Origin: Amphritea opalescens
GTDB taxonomy: Bacteria > Pseudomonadota > Gammaproteobacteria > Pseudomonadales > Balneatricaceae
DNA: 64,000 bases
Assembly: GCF_003957515.1 (NCBI RefSeq)
Contig: NZ_RQXW01000011.1
Location: 1 to 64,000, forward strand
Reading direction: 5' to 3'
The first letter of the stretch is position 1. Each line of letters opens with the position of its first letter. The notes below the pieces were generated by a model. That model ran no database searches, was not told where the DNA came from, and saw only the letters and a list, made by a program, of their open reading frames with translations. Made by a program: the position numbers and the translations under genes. Shown here in pieces: positions 16,924-24,190 of the stretch.

Positions 16924-18214
16924 CTATAAAACCGCGACCTCGGGCCAAGCACAGGTTAAATCGGTTGCCCAACAACACCATTACAGATCCAGTAAACCTA
17001 GCTGGCTGGAGCAACAGCTACTCAAACGCCTTGAGGGACCGCTGAGTAAAACCCGTGGCCGTTTACACTTGACCATGCCCAGTGGTTATCAACAGAGCTT
17101 TGGCCACTTAACGCCTTTAACGGCAACTGAATCTGAACCAAACGATGCCATACAGGTGAGTGTCACACTCAACTCTCTGCGCTGCCTGCTACGCCTCGTT
17201 AGCGGGGGTATCACCGGCTGGTCTGAGGGTTATATCGCCGGAGAGTGGGATAGTTCGGATGTCACCGGGCTGGTACGCTGGGCATTGCAAAACGAAGCCA
17301 CACTGGAAGGCTTATCAAAAGCCAGCTTTATCAAACAACTCTTTGATAATATTCATCATTGGCGCAATAACAACAGCCCCAGCGGTAGCCGTCGTAATAT
17401 CGCCGCCCACTATGATTTAGGCAATGACTTTTATCGGCTCTGGCTGGACCCTACTATGTCCTACTCTGCCGCACTGTTTGAATCGGAGAGCCAGCCCCTC
17501 GAAGCGGCACAACGGGCGAAATACCAGCGCATATTAAGTCTGTTAAAACCGGCTGAAACCGATCATATTCTCGAAATTGGCTGTGGTTGGGGTGGTTTTG
17601 CCAGCGAATTATTAGAAAATCATAATGCTCGGCTACATGGCATCACCCTGTCGAAAGAGCAGCGTCAATGGAGTCGTCAGCAACTAACAGCCAAAGGCCT
17701 CGATGAACAAGCCGATATCAGCCTGACCGATTATCGAGACTTACTGAAGCAATATGATGGCGTCGTTTCCATTGAGATGTTTGAAGCGGTGGGAGAACAG
17801 TATTGGGACACCTACTTTAGCACCTTGAAAAATAGCCTCAAACCCGGCGGGGTCGCTGTACTGCAGGTGATCAGCATAGAGGAACAGCGGTTTGACAGCT
17901 ATCGTAAACAAGCTGACTTTATTCAACGCTATATCTTCCCTGGCGGAATGCTGCCAAGTATCGAGCGACTCGAACAGAAGTTCGCCGAACATGGCTTCAG
18001 TCTGCAGCATAAACAGCTATTTGGTAAGGATTACGCCCGCACCCTGCGCCACTGGCGAGCCAGCTTTGAACAGCAAACCGACGCCCTCGAAAAACTCGGC
18101 TACGATGAGCAGTTCCGACGCCTGTGGCATTACTATCTGTGCTATTGCGAAGGTGGATTCGAAGAGGGTTCTATCGATGTAGGGCTCTACCAGCTAGTTA
18201 ACAACAACTCTTAA
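16910..18214 (+). CDS. Cyclopropane-fatty-acyl-phospholipid synthase family methyltransferase (CfaA-like)
   Basis: A 434-residue SAM-dependent enzyme acting on unsaturated acyl chains in membrane phospholipids. It shows AAHYDLGNDFYRLWLDPTMSYS (about 165-186), the SAM-binding EIGCGWGG at 222-229, SIEMFEAVGEQYWDTYF, FIQRYIFPGGMLPS and a final YYLCYCEGGF. At the position of E. coli Cfa Cys139 (YSC) this protein has YSA, so it may methylate rather than cyclopropanate. Homologues in RpoE/ChrR regulons take part in furan fatty acid formation. ATG 16910 follows GGAGAA and overlaps DUF1365 by 14 bases. Third gene of the operon. Confidence 0.88.
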   Translation: MKTCNYKTATSGQAQVKSVAQQHHYRSSKPSWLEQQLLKRLEGPLSKTRGRLHLTMPSGYQQSFGHLTPLTATESEPNDAIQVSVTLNSLRCLLRLVSGGITGWSEGYIAGEWDSSDVTGLVRWALQNEATLEGLSKASFIKQLFDNIHHWRNNNSPSGSRRNIAAHYDLGNDFYRLWLDPTMSYSAALFESESQPLEAAQRAKYQRILSLLKPAETDHILEIGCGWGGFASELLENHNARLHGITLSKEQRQWSRQQLTAKGLDEQADISLTDYRDLLKQYDGVVSIEMFEAVGEQYWDTYFSTLKNSLKPGGVAVLQVISIEEQRFDSYRKQADFIQRYIFPGGMLPSIERLEQKFAEHGFSLQHKQLFGKDYARTLRHWRASFEQQTDALEKLGYDEQFRRLWHYYLCYCEGGFEEGSIDVGLYQLVNNNS

Positions 18215-18223
18215 ACTCGATAA

Positions 18224-18250
18224 GCCGTATGAGGTTACCCCTCATACGGC
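18224..18250 (+). terminator. Strong hairpin after the cfa operon
   Basis: GCCGTATGAGG (18224-18234) pairs perfectly with CCTCATACGGC (18240-18250) across a 5-base loop, directly after the stop codon. There is no U-tract, so termination may need Rho, or the hairpin may protect the 3' end. Confidence 0.5.
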
Positions 18251-18757
18251 GTCGTTAGACATAGACAACGTCTAGGCGCCAGCCTCTATAGACACTACTC
18301 GATAGAACCGTCTCGATAGAAACAATCCCTACTAAACAGCCCCGATTAAACAATCCCGACTAAACAGTCCAGACTAAACAATCCCGACTAAACAGCCCCG
18401 ATTTAACAGGCGAAAAAGGTGTCTCTTTCAGCCTGAATGTTATTTCGCCTGATAAGCACCACGCTGACGAATATAGAGGATCAATCCCTCTAACAACGGA
18501 AGCTGCTCCATTAATAGGCCAGCATCCTAGTATCGTTCATCCCACTCCCTATAAATTCTTTATAACTCATGCATTCACTGTTTTTTTTGAGTTTTCACCG
18601 GACATAAACGCACCATCCAGGTACATCGAAAAAATCGATTTTATCCATTGAAATATTTAGTTTTTCTGTTCCCGTTTTTTTCACTAAATTGTTATCCATG
18701 GCTTTTGGCCAACAACACTTTTATTCACATGAAAAATGATAAAAACTGGAAACAACC
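18251..18757. other. Intergenic region before the 2OG oxygenase
   Basis: 507 bases containing the 14-bp tandem repeat at 18331-18412. An AT-rich promoter-like part lies at 18540-18750, upstream of the oxygenase. No gene and no TGATC/CGTA promoter seen. Confidence 0.45.
18331..18412. repeat. 14-bp tandem repeat, about six units
   Basis: Units of the form ACTAAACARYCCCG start at 18331, 18345, 18359, 18373 and 18387, with a partial unit at 18401. Units one and five are identical; the others differ at one to three positions. A degenerate relative precedes it at 18315. It lies in non-coding DNA after the cfa operon. Confidence 0.85.
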
Positions 18758-19666
18758 ATGACAGAAGCAATCAACTTTACTGAACAAAACGCGGTGCCTT
18801 TTGATGTTGCGCCATCGGTCATACCTGCACTCGCAGACTTTGTTGATCTGGATAATTATCCTATTGACGATACAGCATCATCAACACGTCAGGCGCTGAT
18901 CGAGCAATGCCGGAAAGAACTGGATGCCGTCGGTTGTTGCCGGATTCCTAATATCATTCGCCCGGAATCGATTGAAAGAATGCGTCAAGAAGTTGAACGT
19001 CAACGTGCCAATATTTACTGGTCCGAGGACAGCCATAACCCTTATATGACAAAGGAAGATGTTTCCCTGCCAAAAGAACACCCTGCACGCTCTTTTCAGA
19101 AGCGTTCCAGTGGGTTTGTTAATTCAGATATCCTAGAGGAATTTTCCGACCTCAGGGCGATCTACAATAACGATGTCATGTTGCAGTTTATATCCGACTG
19201 TCTGGGTGTCGCTCCACTGTATCGCTGGGCTGACCCTCTGGGATCCAATCCTTACAGTGTGATGGATGAAGGCAATTATTTTCCGTGGCATTTTGACGGT
19301 AACGAGTTTACCGTCAGCATCTTGGTTCAGGAGCCAGAAAAAGGGGGAGAATTTCAATATTGCCCCGACTTACGTACGTCTGAGAATGAAAACCTAGAAG
19401 CGGTTGCAGACGTCCTAAATGGTGATCATTCAAAGGTGCACTCACTCGAGCTTCGCCCAGGTGATATGCAGATTTTTAAAGGACGCTTTTCTATGCATCG
19501 AGTGACTCCCGTAGAGGGCAAGCGTTCCCGCTATATTGCTTTGCCAACCTATATGCGCGACCCCAATACCGTTAACCGTCCGGAGCATGCTCGGCAGTTC
19601 TATGGCCGCGCTTTACCCATTCATTACGAGCGTGAAGCTAATCGTCCCGATACTTTACTCGACTGA
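18758..19666 (+). CDS. 2-oxoglutarate/Fe(II)-dependent oxygenase-like protein
   Basis: A 302-residue protein with a jelly-roll oxygenase pattern. WHFDGNEFTVSILVQ supplies H178 and D180 of the HxD iron motif. FSMHRVTPVEGKRSRYIAL supplies the distal H247 and an arginine (R256 or R258) for 2-oxoglutarate. The presence of Asp in HxD argues for hydroxylation rather than halogenation. The N-terminal 80 residues are helical and acidic. No signal peptide. The substrate is not readable. The LysR regulator 187 bases downstream on the same strand is the natural candidate controller. No ECF-type promoter precedes it. Confidence 0.75.
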   Translation: MTEAINFTEQNAVPFDVAPSVIPALADFVDLDNYPIDDTASSTRQALIEQCRKELDAVGCCRIPNIIRPESIERMRQEVERQRANIYWSEDSHNPYMTKEDVSLPKEHPARSFQKRSSGFVNSDILEEFSDLRAIYNNDVMLQFISDCLGVAPLYRWADPLGSNPYSVMDEGNYFPWHFDGNEFTVSILVQEPEKGGEFQYCPDLRTSENENLEAVADVLNGDHSKVHSLELRPGDMQIFKGRFSMHRVTPVEGKRSRYIALPTYMRDPNTVNRPEHARQFYGRALPIHYEREANRPDTLLD

Positions 19667-19853
19667 TCAATAGCAAGATAACAAACTGTTTCAATGGTTA
19701 AACGGGCGGTTGAAATTCGACCGCCCTATTACACTTCGAGTATTCCAACACACAAAGCATGATCTTATCTGAAAACGACTAGGCCCCTAATATGGATTGA
19801 TTGAAACTCGAATATCGTTATATTAACGCTATAAATATAAATGGCTGCGCTCT

Positions 19854-20756
19854 ATGAATATCAATCACATGAAGGCTTTTTTAGAAGTTGCTCGTAGTGG
19901 CAGTTTTCAAGTAGCTGCAGAAAAACTCTATATTACTCAATCAACGGTTAGCGCACGCATCAAAGTACTGGAAGATCAGTTAAACACTCGTTTGTTTAAC
20001 CGTATGCGGGGTGGCTCCGAACTGACATCCTCTGGACGGAATTTCATACGTTATGCAACGACGTCTGTCAGAGCTTGGGAACAAGCAAAACAGGAGATTG
20101 CTCTGCCTGAGGAGCTAGATGCCATGATCTCCCTTGGTGTACAACTTAACCTCTGGCAGCAAATCACGCCAAACTGGATTGAGCAAATGCAAAATAACTC
20201 ACCAGAAGTCGGAACCCGCGTGGTAATGGATTATTCCGATAATCTGTTAAGACAACTGATGGATGGTGAGTTAGATCTAGCACTCACCTATGTTAACTGC
20301 AATCTCTCTGAATTATGTACAAAACAATTGTTTGAAGACACCCTAGTGTTAGTTGCAACCAAAGCTCGTGATGTACAGTCAGGTTGGGTCGATGATTATG
20401 TCTTTGTTGACTGGGGTGAAGAGTTTCGCGAAGCTCATGCTATTGCCTATCCAGACACACTGGCCCCGCGCCTATCGGTTGGCCTTGGTATGACCGGCTT
20501 AGATTATATTTTAAATTATGGCGGTGCTGGTTACTTCCCAGAACGCATGGTTGATGCACTCATTAACGATGGTCTGCTATTTTATGTTGATAAAGCTCCC
20601 ATGTTTAAACGCCCCGTGTATTTATCCTACCCAAAAGAGCCGATCAATTGCGAACTATTAAATATGGCACTGATAAATTTACAGCAAGTGTTACAAAATG
20701 CTAACCAGACAAATAATGTTAACGCCTTCAGTAACATGCATGTATCCCTGAGCTGA
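19854..20756 (+). CDS. LysR-type transcriptional regulator
   Basis: A 300-residue regulator. The N-terminal winged helix-turn-helix spans about 1-60 (MKAFLEVARSGSFQVAAEKLYITQSTVSARIKVLEDQLNTRLFNR). The effector-binding domain from about 90 (DAMISLGVQLNLWQQITPNWIEQM) is typical in length. It follows the 2OG oxygenase on the same strand and probably controls it. The effector is unknown. The start ATG at 19854 has only a weak ribosome site. Confidence 0.9.
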   Translation: MNINHMKAFLEVARSGSFQVAAEKLYITQSTVSARIKVLEDQLNTRLFNRMRGGSELTSSGRNFIRYATTSVRAWEQAKQEIALPEELDAMISLGVQLNLWQQITPNWIEQMQNNSPEVGTRVVMDYSDNLLRQLMDGELDLALTYVNCNLSELCTKQLFEDTLVLVATKARDVQSGWVDDYVFVDWGEEFREAHAIAYPDTLAPRLSVGLGMTGLDYILNYGGAGYFPERMVDALINDGLLFYVDKAPMFKRPVYLSYPKEPINCELLNMALINLQQVLQNANQTNNVNAFSNMHVSLS

Positions 20757-20819
20757 CAAGGTCGGTTTCGCTTAACGAAAGAACTTAACAAAAGAGCTAA
20801 ACCATAAACGACATAGCCC

Positions 20820-21326
20820 TTAGGCTTTATATGCCGCCCGTCGGCGAATATAGCGAATAATTCGGCCAAGCAGAGGAAACTGTTCGATCAAAGCACTGGC
20901 ATCCCAGAAATCCTGATGACTGACCACCAAGCCCTGATGATTAAAACAGACGCGGCTGGTGCCTTCGGTCGAAAAAGCTCCGGTTAACGAAGATGATGCT
21001 GAGAAACGCCAGTATAGATAACCGGTTTGTCCCTGTATTTGCGTTTCAAATACCTCAAAACTGACATTATTTAGCTGCTCAAACATCTCACTCATCAAGC
21101 CAAGAAAGTTAGCCTTGCCCTTCAGTCGATTAAAGGGGTCAGTGAAATAGATGGTTTCGCTGACTAACGGGTCGAGTTCGACAACATTGGCCGCTGTCAG
21201 TTGAGACAGCAGCAGCGCATAACGGTTTAAGCGCTCGGTATAGGATACCGTTGCAATAGGCCCTTCAGGATTAGGCCGATCTTGGCCTTCCGCTTCATGC
21301 GTCGATCTAGTCGTCGAGTCAGTCAT
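20820..21326 (-). CDS. NTF2/SnoaL-like protein of the sigma-factor locus
   Basis: A 168-residue protein of the cone-shaped NTF2-like fold: RYALLLSQLTAANVVELDPLVSETIYFTDPFNRLKGKANFLGLM, then YLYWRFSASSS and a final HQDFWDASALIEQFPLLGRIIRYIRRR. Such proteins are isomerase/hydratase-like or scaffolds. This subfamily accompanies the SDR and DUF3833 genes in RpoE/ChrR loci of Vibrio and Shewanella relatives. ATG follows GGAGGATAAG, four bases after the SDR stop. Last gene of the five-gene operon. No specific reaction can be given. Confidence 0.8.
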   Translation of the reverse strand: MTDSTTRSTHEAEGQDRPNPEGPIATVSYTERLNRYALLLSQLTAANVVELDPLVSETIYFTDPFNRLKGKANFLGLMSEMFEQLNNVSFEVFETQIQGQTGYLYWRFSASSSLTGAFSTEGTSRVCFNHQGLVVSHQDFWDASALIEQFPLLGRIIRYIRRRAAYKA

Positions 21327-21330
21327 TGTC

Positions 21331-22176
21331 TTATCCTCCCGTTATCCGCTTAACCAAACTAAAGTAACAGCTATAGGGCAACAGTCTGAAGAGTTTTAGC
21401 AGATAAACAAAGCGACGGGGAAAGACAATTTCGAATCGCTGACTTAACAAGCCTTTTAGAATTCGCCGAGCAGCTTCATCCGCCTCCATTAACGCAGGCA
21501 TAGGGAAATCATTCTGCTCTGTTAACGGTGTCCGCACAAAGCCAGGGTTAATCAGCTGTAACTTCACCCCACTACCCTGCAGATCAAACCTCAGCGCTTC
21601 GCATAAATTTATCAACGCCGCCTTGCCGGCCCCATAGGCCGCCGCGGTTGGCAAACCTCGATAACCCGCCACCGATGCGACCACGGCGATATGTCCTCTA
21701 CTCGCAGATGGCCCCTGCCTTGCTGTTAACGGTTCAGCGATACTATCTTGATTCTGATCAACGCCATGAAGATAACGGTATAAAACAGGATCGAGGCAGT
21801 TAATGGTTCCCTGTAAATTAATATCCAGCAGCGCCTTACAACGCTGTGCCGAAAAATCAGAGGCTGAAAAGGCATCATGGGTGCCGGCATTTAAGACCAC
21901 TAATTCGGGCATAAGCCCCTGCTGATCCCACAGGTTAAACTGCTGCTGCAAACTATCGAGATCGCCAATATCAATCGGCACGGGGATAAAGGTACCGGCG
22001 GAGGAAGCCAGCTCCTGTTGTAACTGTGCTAACTGTTCGGTACTGCGGGCTGAGCCGTAGACGGTTACACCATGACGACATAATAGACGGCTTAGTTCAG
22101 CGCCAATACCTCTTCCTGCCCCCGTTATCCAAGCACTTTTCCAAGGCAGGGTTGTATTCCCTCTATTCGTTTTCAT
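21331..22176 (-). CDS. Short-chain dehydrogenase/reductase
   Basis: A 281-residue classical SDR: the NAD(P) motif TGAGRGIG near residues 20-27, NAG (VVLNAGTH), a Ser in VVASVAGYRG and the catalytic YGAGK (Tyr-x-x-x-Lys). The C-terminus is basic and hydrophobic, suggesting membrane association. The open frame reaches 22206, but ATG 22176 follows GAGGAATTATCG at good spacing and is preferred. Probably an oxidoreductase on lipid-derived or other hydrophobic substrates in the photo-oxidative response; the substrate is unknown. Confidence 0.85.
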   Translation of the reverse strand: MKTNRGNTTLPWKSAWITGAGRGIGAELSRLLCRHGVTVYGSARSTEQLAQLQQELASSAGTFIPVPIDIGDLDSLQQQFNLWDQQGLMPELVVLNAGTHDAFSASDFSAQRCKALLDINLQGTINCLDPVLYRYLHGVDQNQDSIAEPLTARQGPSASRGHIAVVASVAGYRGLPTAAAYGAGKAALINLCEALRFDLQGSGVKLQLINPGFVRTPLTEQNDFPMPALMEADEAARRILKGLLSQRFEIVFPRRFVYLLKLFRLLPYSCYFSLVKRITGG

Positions 22177-22242
22177 CGATAATTCCTCAGACTTTGGTGC
22201 TGCCATACGTCATTACGATGGCTCATCTTTATGCTCAGTTCT

Positions 22243-22301
22243 CTAAGTCCAATGCTAGGCCCAGCACTTAGACCAACCCTTAGTTCAACGCTAAGCCCGT
22301 C
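22243..22301. repeat. Degenerate 12-bp tandem repeat
   Basis: Five successive units of 11-13 bases around CTTAGNCCAANC fill the gap between the DUF3833 stop and the SDR start (unit starts 22243, 22255, 22267, 22280, 22291). Divergence between units is high. Confidence 0.55.
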
Positions 22302-22907
22302 TCAAGACTCAGCCGCTGGTTCAATCACACAATCCGGCGTAGCCGACACAGCCGTAGCGGCGCTTTCTGCATCGCTCAGTTTGCGGATATGCAGGGTTAA
22401 CTCCCCTACCGGTAAGCCCCATTTTTTCATCTTGGTTCGATTGATCAAATTATTCTCATCGATCAGATATAACCAATCATCCAATGCGATATCCCACACT
22501 TTGCCATTCACCGGCACCTGCAGTGTGTAACGCCAGTTAAGGGCATTACCCTGCACTTCGCCACGGGCTTCACCGACAATATCCTCGGCCGTACCACGAT
22601 AATGATTACCCTGCTTGGTTAAACGCCAACAGCGCTGTTGCTGTTCACCATCACTGAACACAAAGCGTTCATCTAATATGCCCTGTTCACCTTGCCACTG
22701 AGCGGTGATGTCTGCGCGAAATCGACGGGTCACTTTGCCCGAGAAATTCTGCACCATGCCATAGGCCACCAGTTGACCGTTAAAGAAACGATCCAGCGCC
22801 AAGGCGGGTTGCTCATCACGGTATTCATCCACGCTGCGGGCGCACCCTGGCAACATAAGTAAAAGCGGTAAGGACAATGCCATAAATGTAAGACTGGTCG
22901 GTGTCAT
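22302..22907 (-). CDS. DUF3833 family lipoprotein
   Basis: A 201-residue protein with a lipoprotein signal: hydrophobic residues 7-20 then LPGC, so Cys22 would be lipidated. The mature part matches DUF3833: LALDRFFNGQLVAYGMVQNFSGKVTRRFRADI, ERFVFSDGEQQQRCWRL, and DDWLYLIDENNLINRTKMKKWGLPVGELTL. Function unknown. The family recurs with DUF2878 and chalcone-isomerase-like genes. It is in an envelope-directed operon with the ECF promoter at 23980. Likely periplasmic lipid binding, by analogy only. Confidence 0.85.
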   Translation of the reverse strand: MTPTSLTFMALSLPLLLMLPGCARSVDEYRDEQPALALDRFFNGQLVAYGMVQNFSGKVTRRFRADITAQWQGEQGILDERFVFSDGEQQQRCWRLTKQGNHYRGTAEDIVGEARGEVQGNALNWRYTLQVPVNGKVWDIALDDWLYLIDENNLINRTKMKKWGLPVGELTLHIRKLSDAESAATAVSATPDCVIEPAAES

Positions 22908-22935
22908 GTCTGATAATCCTGCTGCTCTTATACGA

Positions 22936-23451
22936 TTATTGTTGACCGGTTAACGCCCGGGTTAACTGGGGGAAATCACTGTTATCCGCTAACCAGATGG
23001 CCAGAAAGGCTTGGCTAAAGCCGGCATCATTGATCGAGCCGATATAACGCTGATTGTGATAGAAATGACCACCATCACTGGCTTGATAAAAACTCAAAGA
23101 GTCCTGCTGGCGGATATCCGGCCAAATCTGCGCTAATGATGTTAGCCAACGGGCTTGATCGGTCGGATTGACCTTCGCCCTTTGCCATTGAGAGGCGGTT
23201 TCGTCGAGTAATTGCTGGCGACTAATATCTCGCTGATAATCCAGATGCAGCACTAAAGGCGACATGTCAGCATCATAACGTCCGGCCAAACTTTCAAGCC
23301 GGGCACTGTAGACCTTGAACCACAGCACCTTCAGCTCTGCCTGGCCGACTAGCTGCATATTGTCGGGTAAGGGTTTGGGTTTGGCTAAGGCATGGGTGAT
23401 ACCGGTAAAAAATAGAATTAATGAGATTACTAACAGATTAAGCCGCATCAC
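22936..23451 (-). CDS. Chalcone isomerase-like periplasmic protein
   Basis: A 171-residue protein with a signal peptide (LLVISLILFFTGITHALA-KPKP). It then shows the bacterial chalcone-isomerase-like pattern: LVGQAELKVLWFKVYSARL, LHLDYQRDISRQQLLDET and SFYQASDGGHFYHNQRYIGSI. In eukaryotic relatives the fold binds fatty acids; bacterial function is unproven. Its start overlaps the DUF2878 stop by 14 bases, so translation is coupled. Confidence 0.82.
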   Translation of the reverse strand: MMRLNLLVISLILFFTGITHALAKPKPLPDNMQLVGQAELKVLWFKVYSARLESLAGRYDADMSPLVLHLDYQRDISRQQLLDETASQWQRAKVNPTDQARWLTSLAQIWPDIRQQDSLSFYQASDGGHFYHNQRYIGSINDAGFSQAFLAIWLADNSDFPQLTRALTGQQ

Positions 23452-23956
23452 TTAGCTCCCGTCTTAAACGGCCGTTACTCAAGCCGATTAACAGTGGAAA
23501 TAGCACCATCCAGATGAGCATCAATAGCAGACCACTCTGTAGTAACGGCCAACCTAGCGTGACCGCCTCTAAGTTGGCGGCGGCTAAATAGGTCAGGCTG
23601 CCAAAGAGTCCGCCACAGAGTGAGGCGAGCGATAGATGCGAAGCAAAGAAAGCTAAACTCTGGCGCAGCGTGGCCGCAAAGCAAAACCATAAGAACAGCA
23701 ACCACAGGGGCAAACCCGGTAATTCAAAGCGAAAGATTCCCAGGGTGGTGAGCAACATATCCACCGCGAAGCCGATAAGACCACATAGCAGCAATACGTA
23801 AAACTCCCGCAAAGGCTGAGAGTGAAACAGTAGATGCAGCATTAATAGCAGGATCAAAACAGGCACACTGGCGCTCGTGTATAAAATGGCACACCACCAA
23901 GCCAGCTGAAAGCCGAGCAGATTAACCCATGTATGTTCTGAGACTGTTTTGTTCAT
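23438..23956 (-). CDS. DUF2878 family membrane protein
   Basis: A 172-residue inner-membrane protein with about five hydrophobic helices (LLGFQLAWWCAILYT, VLILLLMLHLLF, LLLCGLIGFAVDMLLTTLGIFRF, and others), matching DUF2878. The open frame begins at 23977, but the ECF-type -10 ends at 23980, so that codon would not be in the message. ATG 23956 after AGAGGTAAAG is the start. It is first in the five-gene operon. Role unknown; conserved association suggests membrane lipid handling during photo-oxidative stress. Confidence 0.82.
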   Translation of the reverse strand: MNKTVSEHTWVNLLGFQLAWWCAILYTSASVPVLILLLMLHLLFHSQPLREFYVLLLCGLIGFAVDMLLTTLGIFRFELPGLPLWLLFLWFCFAATLRQSLAFFASHLSLASLCGGLFGSLTYLAAANLEAVTLGWPLLQSGLLLMLIWMVLFPLLIGLSNGRLRRELSDAA

Positions 23957-23979
23957 TATCTTTACCTCTTCTGACACTG

Positions 23980-24007
23980 CTTACGTAAATCAGCAAGAGA
24001 AAGATCA
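23980..24007 (-). promoter_or_regulatory. ECF11-type promoter of the DUF2878 operon
   Basis: Minus strand: TGATCT (24007-24002), 16-base spacer, CGTAAG (23985-23980). Same geometry as the three other ECF promoters, with one -35 change (C to T at the last position). Confidence 0.72.
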
Positions 24008-24190
24008 GTGGTTTTATTTCACCGTCGATAATGGTTAAACACGACCTATATCAAGAAACCCCTATTCTGTTTGAAACTAAACAGGATAAACAACCATTTT
24101 GGGTATCTGCTATCTGTACCCGTTTAGAAACACCCGTTAAGATGGCCCTCTTTTTTCTATCTAAGCTTCTGGTGAAAGGGTTTATTTTCG

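Noticed and set aside
18331-18412. CRISPR array at the 14-bp repeat
   Set aside because: Units are directly adjacent with no spacers, far shorter than CRISPR repeats, and there are no cas genes.
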